DNA of 30,242 nucleotides. Origin: JAGHBT01 sp035311885. Lineage in GTDB: Bacteria > Krumholzibacteriota > Krumholzibacteriia > Krumholzibacteriales > WJIX01. Positions 16,886-24,754 of this stretch are shown one piece after another. The position numbers and the translations under genes were made by a program. The DNA is taken from NCBI GenBank assembly GCA_964554125.1, contig CAZKNG010000022.1:1-30242 (forward strand), given 5' to 3'. Position 1 is the first letter of the stretch, and every line of letters begins with the position of its first letter. Below the pieces are notes generated by a model. That model worked only from the letters and a program-made list of their open reading frames with translations. It made no database searches and was not told the origin of the DNA.

Positions 16886-17046
16886 GATATAACCTCTCTA
16901 TTTAATCTATAAAATAAGTTTATTACAGTATCATTTTCAATATAAAGGAGTTTCTCAAAAAATTGAACAGGAAACTGAACAACAACAAATTTATAAATAA
17001 ATTAGCTGGATGAACGAGTGGAGTCAGTATTATGGATACCATGCGA

Positions 17047-17193
17047 CAGTTGATTGATTTGTCAAAACCCTCCGGAGGGCGGACGGGCATGGTTTTCTGC
17101 CCCTTCAAGGGGCAGAAAGATGGGGCCCGAGAACGGGAGCTGCGATTTACTCGCCGGGGGAATCGACAGCGGTTTTGACAAATCAATCAACTG
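17047..17193. repeat. 147-base element bounded by perfect 23-base inverted repeats (MITE-like or structured RNA)
   Basis: Positions 17047-17069 (starting CAGTTGATTG) are the exact reverse complement of 17171-17193. Inside are four further hairpins: CCCT/AGGG at 17068-17079; a 12-pair stem at 17094-17105 with 17107-17118; CCCG-AGAA-CGGG at 17126-17137; and a nine-pair stem with one bulged A, 17139-17147 with 17161-17170. The last stem abuts the terminal repeat directly. Folded, the element would be a multibranch junction closed by a 23-pair stem. The interior is GC-rich unlike its AT-rich left flank. No direct target duplication is obvious and no coding capacity is seen. Confidence 0.7.
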
Positions 17194-17269
17194 GAAGCTG
17201 TCAAGATTGGGGTACTACCCGATTTGAATTAAAAATCGGGGAAACTCCACACCAATATATTTTTGACAT

Positions 17270-17299
17270 TTCACATTTTTTTCATGTAACATCTATAAT
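17270..17299 (+). promoter_or_regulatory. Possible promoter upstream of the SAM hydroxide adenosyltransferase gene
   Basis: A perfect TATAAT (17294-17299) is preceded at 18 bases by TTCACA (17270-17275), a weak -35. A better TTGACA at 17263-17268 is 25 bases away, too far to pair with it. Confidence 0.35.
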
Positions 17300-17504
17300 A
17301 CAGTATCTCCGATATTGGAGTAGATATATTTCTTATTCAGCGGCGTTTAGGAGCTGGCTGAATTTAAGGAAGAAAGCGGGTTGCAATCTCTTCCGGCGTA
17401 TGCGAGACGCCGGCGGAAAGGATCATCTTTACGGGGAACATATCAGGGGTTCCCCGCGGAATCTTTATCCGTCCTTTGCAATCAGATTGAGTTGTGGTGT
17501 AGCT

Positions 17505-18368
17505 ATGTCTGAAAATGAAAAAGCAGGGAAGAGGACAGTAGCTGTACTTACAGATTTCGGGGCAGGAAGCTGGTATCCGGGGGTCATGAAGGGTGTGATT
17601 CTCGGCATCAATCCCGAAGCTGTAGTTGTCGATCTCTGTCACGATATATCCCATGGAGATATTTCCGAGGGTGGTTTCATTCTAGGGGTAAGTTTCAATT
17701 ATTTTCCGCGGGGTACTGTATTTTTATCTGTTGTTGATCCGGGGGTTGGAGGAGATAGAAAGAATATTATAGTTCAGACAGAAGATTACCTGTTTGTCGC
17801 TCCTGATAACGGTCTTATTACCGGTGTTTGTGAAAGGAGCCGCATAGAAGGTATATTTTCGGTTAAACAGGGAAGGTATACGGAGAGGAGACGGGGAGCT
17901 ACTTTTCTCGGGAGAGATCTCTTCGCCCCGGTTGCGGCTTATCTTTCTCTTGGCGTCAATCCGGACGAAATAGGGGATTCTACCCCTTCAATTTTAACCG
18001 TTCCCCAGGAGAGGCCGCTGATAAATAAAAATAATGAAATATCGGGCAGAGTAGTTCACATAGATAGATTCGGGAATATTATTACAAATATAAGCATAGA
18101 TTACTTAAGCGAACTCTTCGGGGGGACTATTCCCCGGAAAGAATGTGTCATAAAGGCCGCGGGGAGAGAAACTACAGGTCTGAAGAGATATTATGGAGAA
18201 GGGGAAAAAGGAGAATTAATAGCGCTTGAGAACAGCTGGGGATATATTGAAATTGCCGTAAACGGAGGAAGCGCTCATGAGTATCTTGGATATGAAGACA
18301 GGGAATCTATCGAGGTTTATCTCTTTTCTCTCAGATTACCGGATAAGGGTGTAAAAGATGGGTTATAG
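17505..18368 (+). CDS. SAM hydroxide adenosyltransferase (DUF62 family)
   Basis: Members of this family split S-adenosylmethionine with hydroxide into adenosine and methionine; related enzymes use chloride or fluoride. The 287-residue product shows the family motifs VLTDFG (D17 near the start), VVDPGVGG, VAPDNGLI, GATFLGRDLFAPVAAYLS and DRFGNIITNIS. The frame stays open back to 17175, but homology begins around the ATG at 17505, which gives the usual length. The ribosome-binding site is weak, so a slightly upstream start such as the TTG at 17487 is not excluded. The end overlaps the next gene by 11 bases, implying translational coupling. Confidence 0.88.
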   Translation: MSENEKAGKRTVAVLTDFGAGSWYPGVMKGVILGINPEAVVVDLCHDISHGDISEGGFILGVSFNYFPRGTVFLSVVDPGVGGDRKNIIVQTEDYLFVAPDNGLITGVCERSRIEGIFSVKQGRYTERRRGATFLGRDLFAPVAAYLSLGVNPDEIGDSTPSILTVPQERPLINKNNEISGRVVHIDRFGNIITNISIDYLSELFGGTIPRKECVIKAAGRETTGLKRYYGEGEKGELIALENSWGYIEIAVNGGSAHEYLGYEDRESIEVYLFSLRLPDKGVKDGL

Positions 18369-19131
18369 AATTACCGTTCTCGGCTCAGGTACAATAATAC
18401 CTACAGCGAGAAGGAGATCGACCGCTATAATATTTGAAACAGACAGTGAGGTTATCCTTTTCGATTGCGGTCCCTCGATTCCCCGGGCCGTTGCAGTAAA
18501 CGGGTTCTCCCTAAGAGAGCTGGACCGCATTTTTATTACACACTTTCACCCCGACCACACCCTGGGACTCGGACATATCTTCTCTGCGGTCATAAACGAT
18601 GCCGGTTTTCCTGAAAGGAAAGAATTTCATCTATACGGCCCCGAAGGAATAGGGGGGTTTATCAGAAAATGGCACGATCTGTATCCGTCGAATCGTAAGG
18701 CGGACCGCCTCTTCAATGTAAATGAAGTTCATCCCGGTGATAGAATTAAATCTTCAGATCTTGTCATTTCAGCCGGCCGGGCTGAACACGGCGAGCGGGA
18801 AGCGCTTATGTACAGGGCGGAATATAAAGGCTTAACTTTTGTTTTTACCGGAGATACGGCATTTAATCAGTCTCTTGTTGAATTCGCGAAAGGGGCGGAT
18901 ATACTTGCCGCTGAGTGTTCCTTCCCGGATGATAACCCCGCTCCGGGACATATGACCCCCTCTGACGCGGGGCTATTGGCTTCGATGTGTGGAGCCCTGA
19001 GGCTGCTTCTTATTCACATGTATCCTTCACAGAGGGAGGGGGATATGAAGCGGTCAATAAGGCGCAGATATGACGGAGAGATTATAGTAGGTGAAGATGG
19101 TATGACCCTTGAAGTTGATGAGACCGGATGA
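18358..19131 (+). CDS. RNase Z-like MBL-fold hydrolase
   Basis: The 257-residue protein follows the RNase Z/ElaC layout: a VLGSGTIIPTARR start, HFHPDH (H62, H64, D66, H67), AEHG (H144), FTGDTA (D166), GHMTP (H198) and LIHMYP (H220). RNase Z matures tRNA 3' ends and close relatives act as phosphodiesterases. The flexible exosite arm of true RNase Z is not obvious, so a non-tRNA substrate is possible. The tRNA at 503 lacks an encoded CCA, as tRNase Z substrates often do. AAGGG at 18345-18349, inside the end of the upstream gene, supports the ATG at 18358. Confidence 0.88.
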   Translation: MGYRITVLGSGTIIPTARRRSTAIIFETDSEVILFDCGPSIPRAVAVNGFSLRELDRIFITHFHPDHTLGLGHIFSAVINDAGFPERKEFHLYGPEGIGGFIRKWHDLYPSNRKADRLFNVNEVHPGDRIKSSDLVISAGRAEHGEREALMYRAEYKGLTFVFTGDTAFNQSLVEFAKGADILAAECSFPDDNPAPGHMTPSDAGLLASMCGALRLLLIHMYPSQREGDMKRSIRRRYDGEIIVGEDGMTLEVDETG

Positions 19132-19253
19132 TCTTAAATATTCAGTGTCACTTTATTTTTGAGTTTCTCGGCACTCTGAAAGAGGTTCTGCCCTCTCTGA
19201 TAACCGAAAGGATGAGATTTCCTTAAAAGATTTACAGCCCGGGGGTTTTTTGT

Positions 19254-20060
19254 ATGAGAATTTATCGAACTCTGTTTATTTCCGTTTTTACTGTATCTGT
19301 TTTTGTCTCTTCAGCGCCGGCTTATATACTGAGAAGGGAGGTTAAGAGAAGCTTCGAAACTGACGGACAGGTGATGAACTTAATACTGAAAAACAGGGCG
19401 GGGTCGGTTCATCTTAAAGGTTACGAGGGGGATTCATTAGAGATTGACGCGGCTGTTAAGGTGAGAGCGCCTTCAAAATCGAAGGCAATGGAGATTTTCA
19501 GTGAAATTGTATTCGATATGTCGAAGAAGAACGGAAAAATATCTGTCGAAACCGATCTTCCGAGGCTGCGCCTGGTCGGTCTGTTCAGCTATACACACTC
19601 ACTTAGAATGACCATCCTGATAGATTATAGAATTTTTATTCCCTCGGGGATTGATATTAAAATTATGACGTCAGCAGGTGATATCACAGCGGAAACTCTC
19701 GAAAACCCTTTTCTGCTTAAAACAGACGACGGTGATATAGAGATCAGAGGCTCTCCCTGTAAAAACGGAAAAGCTGAAGTAGCAAGGGGCGACATCCGAT
19801 GTGAACTCCCCTCTCATAAGTGGGAAGGCAAGCTGGATCTTTGGGTTGGGTCAGGGGAAATATATCTTTCTCTTAATGAAGAGATAAGCGCGGTATTAAA
19901 GGCCCGGTCGGATAAGGGCCGTGTCGAGCTCGACATTGACGATACTGTAAAACCGGATATTAAGGAGTACGACCGCGCGGTAGTGAAATTCGGAAGCGGT
20001 CAGGGGAGAATTGATCTTGCAAACATCAGAGGAAAAATCATTGTGGAATCTGTTGAATAA
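19254..20060 (+). CDS. Exported DUF4097-like beta-repeat protein
   Basis: The 268-residue product has a signal peptide (hydrophobic 6-20, likely cleavage after APA, 21-23). The rest is repetitive beta-strand sequence of the kind LILKNRAGSVHLKGYEGD, IMTSAGDITAETL, LKTDDGDIEIRG, LWVGSGEIYLSL and KFGSGQGRIDL. These G-D-I and G-x-I turns are characteristic of DUF4097 (putative adhesin or bactofilin-like beta-solenoid) proteins. No catalytic motif is visible. It is separated by 122 bases from the upstream gene and stands next to a small membrane protein. Function is unknown. Confidence 0.75.
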   Translation: MRIYRTLFISVFTVSVFVSSAPAYILRREVKRSFETDGQVMNLILKNRAGSVHLKGYEGDSLEIDAAVKVRAPSKSKAMEIFSEIVFDMSKKNGKISVETDLPRLRLVGLFSYTHSLRMTILIDYRIFIPSGIDIKIMTSAGDITAETLENPFLLKTDDGDIEIRGSPCKNGKAEVARGDIRCELPSHKWEGKLDLWVGSGEIYLSLNEEISAVLKARSDKGRVELDIDDTVKPDIKEYDRAVVKFGSGQGRIDLANIRGKIIVESVE

Positions 20061-20128
20061 AAGTAAGATGATTAAGTAATCAGTCGTATATTGTATAACC
20101 GGTCGATAGATTAACGAGGAGGAAGAAA

Positions 20129-20506
20129 ATGGAAGAAGATAAAAGGATTAATGACACGGGCGAGGAAGTCGATATTGACACAGATCTGGATATTCCGGTT
20201 CCAACCGGCATTGCCTGTATGCTGGCCTATTTTATTCCTGTCATAGGCGGGCTCTTCTTTCTATTCGCTGAGAAAAGGAATAATCTGCTCCGGTTTCATT
20301 CGGTACAATCGATTCTCTTCTGGGTCTTTTTCGGCGTGGCTTTTGTAGTAGCGGCGATTATCTCCTGGATTCCATTCCTGGATGAACTGATAGCCCTTGT
20401 CCTTGTCGTATCGTGGATATATATAATGTATCAGTCGATTCACAGCAGAGTATGCAGACTTCCCGTAATCGGCGATATTGCTCACAGGCATATCTACGGA
20501 AGTTAA
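20129..20506 (+). CDS. Small DUF4870/Tic20-like membrane protein
   Basis: The 125-residue protein has a short acidic N-terminal tail (residues 1-26) and then three membrane segments (about 29-46, 61-80 and 84-101). The LLRFHSVQSILFW stretch between helices is the pattern of DUF4870-type proteins (xFHxxQ). Relatives are small integral membrane proteins of unknown role, distantly similar to Tic20. GAGGAGGA about eight bases before the ATG is the strongest ribosome-binding site in this region. Confidence 0.7.
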   Translation: MEEDKRINDTGEEVDIDTDLDIPVPTGIACMLAYFIPVIGGLFFLFAEKRNNLLRFHSVQSILFWVFFGVAFVVAAIISWIPFLDELIALVLVVSWIYIMYQSIHSRVCRLPVIGDIAHRHIYGS

Positions 20507-20681
20507 GAAGATCATATTTTTCTATACTCTATTTAGACCTTGAATCCAGGGACTTCTATTATGCTGGTTGAAATCTCCAAATAGATACAGAATATTTTTA
20601 ATCGCCCGCAGTATCTGCCCTGAATTATATATAGTTCTATGCCATACGGCGGATTACAGCCGCCTGCCCGGCCTGTTCTTC

Positions 20682-20702
20682 GCGATTTTACATTAAAATC
20701 GC
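20682..20702. promoter_or_regulatory. 21-base palindrome, candidate enhancer-binding site
   Basis: GCGATTTTA and its exact complement TAAAATCGC flank CAT. The site lies about 134-154 bases before the start predicted from the sigma54 promoter at 20810. Activators of sigma54 promoters commonly bind palindromes at roughly this distance. The role is inferred from position and symmetry only. Confidence 0.4.
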
Positions 20703-20809
20703 AAAAAAACTCTCTTTTTGCATTATCCCTCTATCTTCAATTATCTCCAATAGGGCGCAGTCTGTACGTATTCCCTGTTAAAAATAGGGTTAAAGGATCG
20801 GTAAATCTG

Positions 20810-20825
20810 TGGCATTGAAATTGCG
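20810..20825 (+). promoter_or_regulatory. sigma54 (-24/-12) promoter for the minor-pilin operon
   Basis: The sequence TGGCATTGAAATTGCG matches the sigma54 consensus TGGCAYRNNNNTTGCW at all core bases. The invariant GG (20811-20812) and GC (20823-20824) are ten bases apart. Transcription would start near 20836, just before AGGGTGA (20838-20844) and the ATG at 20851. Type IV pilin genes in several bacteria are transcribed by sigma54 with a PilR-type activator, so the context agrees. Confidence 0.7.
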
Positions 20826-20850
20826 AGCGCTTTTTACAGGGTGAGTATGT

Positions 20851-21336
20851 ATGAAAATAAATCAGCGTTCATATTTTTGCGGAAGAGCCGGTTTTACTCT
20901 TGTAGAACTGATGATTGTCATATTTGTTATGGGGCTTATAGCGATTCTGGCACTTCCGAACATTAAGGGATTCCTGCAGTCATGGAGGCTCAACGGAGAG
21001 ACGCAGGAGCTTATAAGCACACTCAGATGCGCCCGTTCCGCGGCGGTAAAGAATAATACAAGCGTGATATTTTCATTCGATATGAGTAACAACACATACT
21101 TCTACTTCGAAGACGATGACGGGGATGGAGGCAGAGACTCGGACGAGTATATGAGCGTGACAAAGGAAATGGCGCCGGGAATAAGAATCGCGGCACATAC
21201 CCTGTCAGGAAATACTCTTACATTTGAAAGTAAGGGAGAAACCGTAAGCAGCGGCACAATAACTATAAAGAATGATAAAAACAGCGTAAAGAATATTCGA
21301 GTTATGGGGGGCAGCGGAAATATTGAAATTGATTGA
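20851..21336 (+). CDS. FimT/GspH-type minor (pseudo)pilin
   Basis: The 161-residue prepilin has a leader ending in G14 and the class III cleavage and methylation motif GFTLVELMIV (G14, F15, E19). A hydrophobic alpha-helix follows to about residue 37. The globular domain is GspH/FimT-like, including LRCARSAAVKNNTSVIF. It contains an acidic loop, D88-x-D90-x-D92-G93 with E99 at position 12, which fits an EF-hand-type calcium loop. It opens the pilin operon. AGGGTGA seven bases upstream supports the start. The role inferred from the family is initiation or tip assembly of a type IV pilus or secretion pseudopilus. Confidence 0.88.
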   Translation: MKINQRSYFCGRAGFTLVELMIVIFVMGLIAILALPNIKGFLQSWRLNGETQELISTLRCARSAAVKNNTSVIFSFDMSNNTYFYFEDDDGDGGRDSDEYMSVTKEMAPGIRIAAHTLSGNTLTFESKGETVSSGTITIKNDKNSVKNIRVMGGSGNIEID

Positions 21337-21349
21337 GAGGAATCAGGAT

Positions 21350-21733
21350 ATGTTTAATTCAGAAGAGGGAATAGGGCTTATAGAGATTATAATGGCGATC
21401 TTGATATTCGCCATAGGTATAACAGCCGCGATGCGGATACTTCCGGTAAGTAATTTTTCAACTACAAAATCAAGAAATATTACATTTGCCACTAATTTAG
21501 CCAGGGAAAAAATAGAGGAGCTTTCAGCGGTTCCTTTCGATCACTCCGACCTTGCTTCAGGGAGTCACACAGACCCTGAGAATCCTCTCCAGAACAACTT
21601 TACCCGAAGCTGGAATATTAATGACAACGTTCCGGTCAGCGGCATGAAGGAAGTGAATGTTACTGTAAGTTTTAATTCGAGAAGTTCTGACAGCTCCGCG
21701 ACATTAACCACCTACATTACATCAAGGCGTTGA
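21350..21733 (+). CDS. PilV-like minor pilin
   Basis: The 127-residue prepilin has a very short leader, MFNSEEG, followed by IGLIEIIMAILIFAIGI, with glutamate at position 5 of the mature protein. LAREKIEELSAVPFD is the pattern seen in PilV-type proteins after the helix. I chose the ATG at 21350 because GAGAGGA (21335-21341) lies eight bases upstream and the leader then has normal length. A TTG at 21323 would overlap the previous gene. It is the only pilin of the four without an acidic DxDxDG loop. Confidence 0.85.
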   Translation: MFNSEEGIGLIEIIMAILIFAIGITAAMRILPVSNFSTTKSRNITFATNLAREKIEELSAVPFDHSDLASGSHTDPENPLQNNFTRSWNINDNVPVSGMKEVNVTVSFNSRSSDSSATLTTYITSRR

Positions 21734-21739
21734 TTTACT

Positions 21740-24721
21740 ATGACTACATTAAGAAAATTGAATGTCCAGAGAGGTTTCACGCTTATAGAATTGGTTATAA
21801 GTATTCTCGTTACGGGAATTATACTTATTGCCGTTACGGGTATATTCGCTCTTTTCATTAAGTCCTCGGGCCGTACTTCCGAATACGCGTCCGCCCAGCA
21901 GAATTCAAGGATAGCTCTTGACTGCATAACCGAGCATCTGAGGCAGGCAGGGTCGGACCTGGATTATTTCAGAGGACAGCAGCCGATAGTACACGCCGGT
22001 CCTTATCAGATTGTTTTTAACGCTGATATTGACAATGGCCAGGTCAAGGGCGGGAAAACCCCCCTGGAATCGATAGATATATCTGGTACTCCTAACACTG
22101 TGCCTTATTCGGGAAATATTCTTTATGATCCGTCTGAAAGTTACGACTCTGACGCTGAAACGGTTGTTTTCACTCTTGATTCGGATGGGGACGGGGATAT
22201 TAAATCATCCGACCGGGGTGATGACCCTGAAGAGGACGGAGAGAATAGAAATCTGTTCGTATTGAAAATGAACAGGTACGGATCTGACGGAGCTTCCAGC
22301 AATGTGGTGCAGGAATCAAAAATTGCCATTATAAGGGGGCCTAATTTATCGGCCACCTGGAAAATTCCGCAGCCTCTCTTTCAGTACTATTATGATCACG
22401 ATGAAGACCCGGCTACAGACGATCTGTTATGGGGAGATACCGACAACAGCGGTGAACTGGAAACTTCAGAAATTACATCGATATCGCCGGTTTCCCAGAA
22501 CTTTGTGGATAATATCAGAAGAGTGAAAGTTACGGCGATAAGTGAATCAGATACATACGATAAGCAGTATGAAACCAACGGCGGTTTTCTCGATGTTACT
22601 ATGAAATCGGAAGTTCACGTAAGAAATGCTTCTATGGTAAGCTCTATGGTAAGGGGGTCGGTATTTCACGATGCTGACGGGGACGGTATTCAGGACCCTG
22701 GAGAAACAGGAATTCCACAGGTAGAAATACAGCTTACCGGGCAGGGGCGCAAAGTTATCACTGACGGCTACGGAAAATATTTCTTTCCTCTTTCCGCGGG
22801 CAACTACTCTATCCAGGAGATTGATCCTCCGGATTACAGTTCAACTACTCCGAACCTTGTAACTGTGAATCTGACGGCGGGGCAGACAAAGATAATTAAT
22901 TTCGGAGATCTTGCAAACGATCCTATTGGAGTGATAAAGGGCACTGTATTCGAAGATTTTGATAAGAACGGAAAACAGGAACCGGTTGAGTCCGGGATTG
23001 AAGGGGTGTTGATATCACTCGATGACGGATCAAAGGCCAATACCGACGGAAATGGTGATTATTCGTTCACAGCTAAAAAGGGAAGCTACACGGTGGTCGA
23101 AACTGATCCGACGGGGTATTCATCTACGACTCCGAACTCCGCCACAGCCTCTATAGCGGCCTCAGGCGATACTGTTGTAGTGAATTTCGGCGATTATGCC
23201 GGGCCGGTTACAGGAACGCTTGAAGGTACCGTTTTTCTTGATATAAACGAAGATGGGATACGCGATGTTGGTGAAGAAGGGTTGGCAAATGTCACCGTCA
23301 GGGTATCCAACGGAGACAGCACCGTTACTAATGCAAGCGGGTATTACAAATTCAGTCTCGAGCCCAATACATACTCAGTTACCGAGACTGACCCTGTCGG
23401 TTATTTGTCTACAACCGTAAATGTTTACGCGGATATTGAAATTAAAGTGGACACAGTGGTAGTCCGCAATTTTGGTGACGTACTTGAGGAAAGACAGGAT
23501 TTCGTCGAAGTTCACATTTCAAATACTGAACGTGTTCTTTCAGTATGCACCACAGATTTAAATGAAGACAGCAAAAATGATCAGGATATCATCCTCGGTA
23601 CAGCGCTGATGACCGGTATAGGCAACATGCTTATTTTCCAGAACATGTGGGAAAACACAACTACTCCGGTGGGAGAACTTTTTCACACCGATCCGGATTA
23701 CAGGAGAGACGCCGGATATAATATTAACGCAATGGACGATTGGGATATAAACTCCGATGGTGTTCACGATATAATAACAGGTCTTGACAGAAGCACGGGT
23801 AATAACATTCAGTTCTGGTACACCGAAAGCGGTGGGATTCTGGGGAGTACTCCCGCTTCTGAATACATATCCAGCGGGACTAACGAGGTTATGGACAGTG
23901 ACATGGCGGATTTTAATAAGGACGGAAATATCGACATCCTTGTAGGGTTAAAATCTCCAATTGGCACATCGGGCGCTTTCGAAATCTTTCAGGGATGGGG
24001 AAGTGGTGTTTTTACGTCACAGCAGTACGTTACAACCGCCGGATCCTCTGGCGGTATCTATCTCGCGCCGATCTGGGCTGTCGCAGCTGCCGACGTTGAC
24101 GGTGACGGGGACGAAGATGTGATTGTCGGATCTCACAAAACCGATTACACAGGCTATATCGATATATATTTAAACAATGCTTACGCGTCGGGGACTTTCA
24201 GCTGGTATGCAAGATACCAGCCGTTCGGAGCTGTTAACGATATTGTTTCGACCGATATGCATGAAGATGACCTGGGAGACCAAGATATAATAGCGGGTGT
24301 ATCTTACGGCGAAAGTCTGGGGAGAGTAATGTTATGGAATAACGAAGCTGGTATTTTCGGTCTTCCGGACACCCTGGGACTCAGTTTCGAACCGGAGACG
24401 ACCCCACGGCTTCCAAGTGACTACGTCGACGCTGGAGGAGAGGTTCTGAGCCTGTCGATTATAAGGGTGAACAATGATATTTATCCGGATGTAACCTATG
24501 GTACGAGAAGTTCATCGAGTTATACGGGAAATATTTACGTACTCCCGGCTTATGGAACACTTCCGGTGAGCGGGATACAGATCAACAAGACGGAGGCGGG
24601 CGAAATTATTTCGATTGACACGGGAGATTTCAATAAGGACAGCAGGCCGGATATTGTAGTGGGAACCCGTTCTTCAGCCACTCAGGGCAAACTTGTGGCA
24701 TTCTTCGGAAGTGATTTGTAA
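21740..24721 (+). CDS. Giant PilW-like pilin fused to SdrD-type B domains and a seven-repeat FG-GAP/VCBS propeller
   Basis: The protein has 993 residues; PilW-type proteins usually have about 200-350. Residues 1-40 are a prepilin start (leader to G12, FTLIELVISI, E17) with hydrophobic helix. Residues 41-296 match PilW, with LRQAGSD and FVDNIRRVKVTA. Two EF-hand-like loops occur in this part (D147-D158 and D233-E244). Three SdrD/CNA-B-type domains follow at about 304-390, 397-485 and 493-580. Each opens with G(S/T)VFxDxxxxG and closes with NFGD. The C-terminal part (about 588-993) has seven D-rich repeats ending near residues 620, 681, 736, 797, 853, 921 and 975, e.g. ADFNKDGNIDILVG. Even spacing of about 59 residues suggests a seven-bladed beta-propeller. 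The start follows the PilV stop by six bases. Confidence 0.88.
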   Translation: MTTLRKLNVQRGFTLIELVISILVTGIILIAVTGIFALFIKSSGRTSEYASAQQNSRIALDCITEHLRQAGSDLDYFRGQQPIVHAGPYQIVFNADIDNGQVKGGKTPLESIDISGTPNTVPYSGNILYDPSESYDSDAETVVFTLDSDGDGDIKSSDRGDDPEEDGENRNLFVLKMNRYGSDGASSNVVQESKIAIIRGPNLSATWKIPQPLFQYYYDHDEDPATDDLLWGDTDNSGELETSEITSISPVSQNFVDNIRRVKVTAISESDTYDKQYETNGGFLDVTMKSEVHVRNASMVSSMVRGSVFHDADGDGIQDPGETGIPQVEIQLTGQGRKVITDGYGKYFFPLSAGNYSIQEIDPPDYSSTTPNLVTVNLTAGQTKIINFGDLANDPIGVIKGTVFEDFDKNGKQEPVESGIEGVLISLDDGSKANTDGNGDYSFTAKKGSYTVVETDPTGYSSTTPNSATASIAASGDTVVVNFGDYAGPVTGTLEGTVFLDINEDGIRDVGEEGLANVTVRVSNGDSTVTNASGYYKFSLEPNTYSVTETDPVGYLSTTVNVYADIEIKVDTVVVRNFGDVLEERQDFVEVHISNTERVLSVCTTDLNEDSKNDQDIILGTALMTGIGNMLIFQNMWENTTTPVGELFHTDPDYRRDAGYNINAMDDWDINSDGVHDIITGLDRSTGNNIQFWYTESGGILGSTPASEYISSGTNEVMDSDMADFNKDGNIDILVGLKSPIGTSGAFEIFQGWGSGVFTSQQYVTTAGSSGGIYLAPIWAVAAADVDGDGDEDVIVGSHKTDYTGYIDIYLNNAYASGTFSWYARYQPFGAVNDIVSTDMHEDDLGDQDIIAGVSYGESLGRVMLWNNEAGIFGLPDTLGLSFEPETTPRLPSDYVDAGGEVLSLSIIRVNNDIYPDVTYGTRSSSSYTGNIYVLPAYGTLPVSGIQINKTEAGEIISIDTGDFNKDSRPDIVVGTRSSATQGKLVAFFGSDL

Positions 24722-24754
24722 CAGGGATAATTCAGCAAAAAGGGCAGGCAAAAA

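Larger units (their letters stand above)
16886..17504. other. Long intergenic region with a structured element
   Basis: This 619-base gap separates the leftward phosphodiesterase gene from the SAM hydroxide adenosyltransferase gene. It contains the inverted-repeat element 17047-17193. It also has an 8-bp hairpin with arms CCCGATTT (17218-17225) and AAATCGGG (17233-17240) and no T run, and a promoter candidate at 17270-17299. The part from 17300 to 17504 stays open in the frame of the downstream gene, but it shows no homology I recognise. The part from 16886 to 17046 is AT-rich with nothing recognisable. Confidence 0.5.
20507..20850. other. Regulatory region upstream of the minor-pilin operon
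   Basis: This 344-base gap holds three inverted repeats and a sigma54-type promoter. The repeats are GGCGG/CCGCC arms at 20648-20652 and 20660-20664; 9-bp arms at 20682-20690 and 20694-20702; and GCAAAAA/TTTTTGC arms at 20701-20707 and 20715-20721. The last two share bases 20701-20702, so they cannot form together. None is followed by a T run that would make it a clear terminator. No coding sequence is recognisable. Confidence 0.6.

Noticed and set aside
16963..17013. Sixteen-codon reading frame (TTG start) after an AAAGGAG stretch
   Set aside because: Too short and Asn/Lys-rich in an AT-rich region, with spacing of 12 bases; chance is more likely than a real small gene.
17175..17206. Outward promoter in the right terminal repeat (TTGACA at 17175)
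   Set aside because: No -10-like hexamer lies 16-18 bases downstream.
17263..17299. TTGACA and TATAAT as a promoter pair
   Set aside because: The spacing is 25 bases, too long for a sigma70 promoter.
17175..17504. Upstream extension of the SAM hydroxide adenosyltransferase reading frame, starting inside the right terminal repeat
   Set aside because: The extra 110 residues show no homology I recognise, the family starts near the LTDFG motif, and the extension would begin inside the inverted-repeat element.
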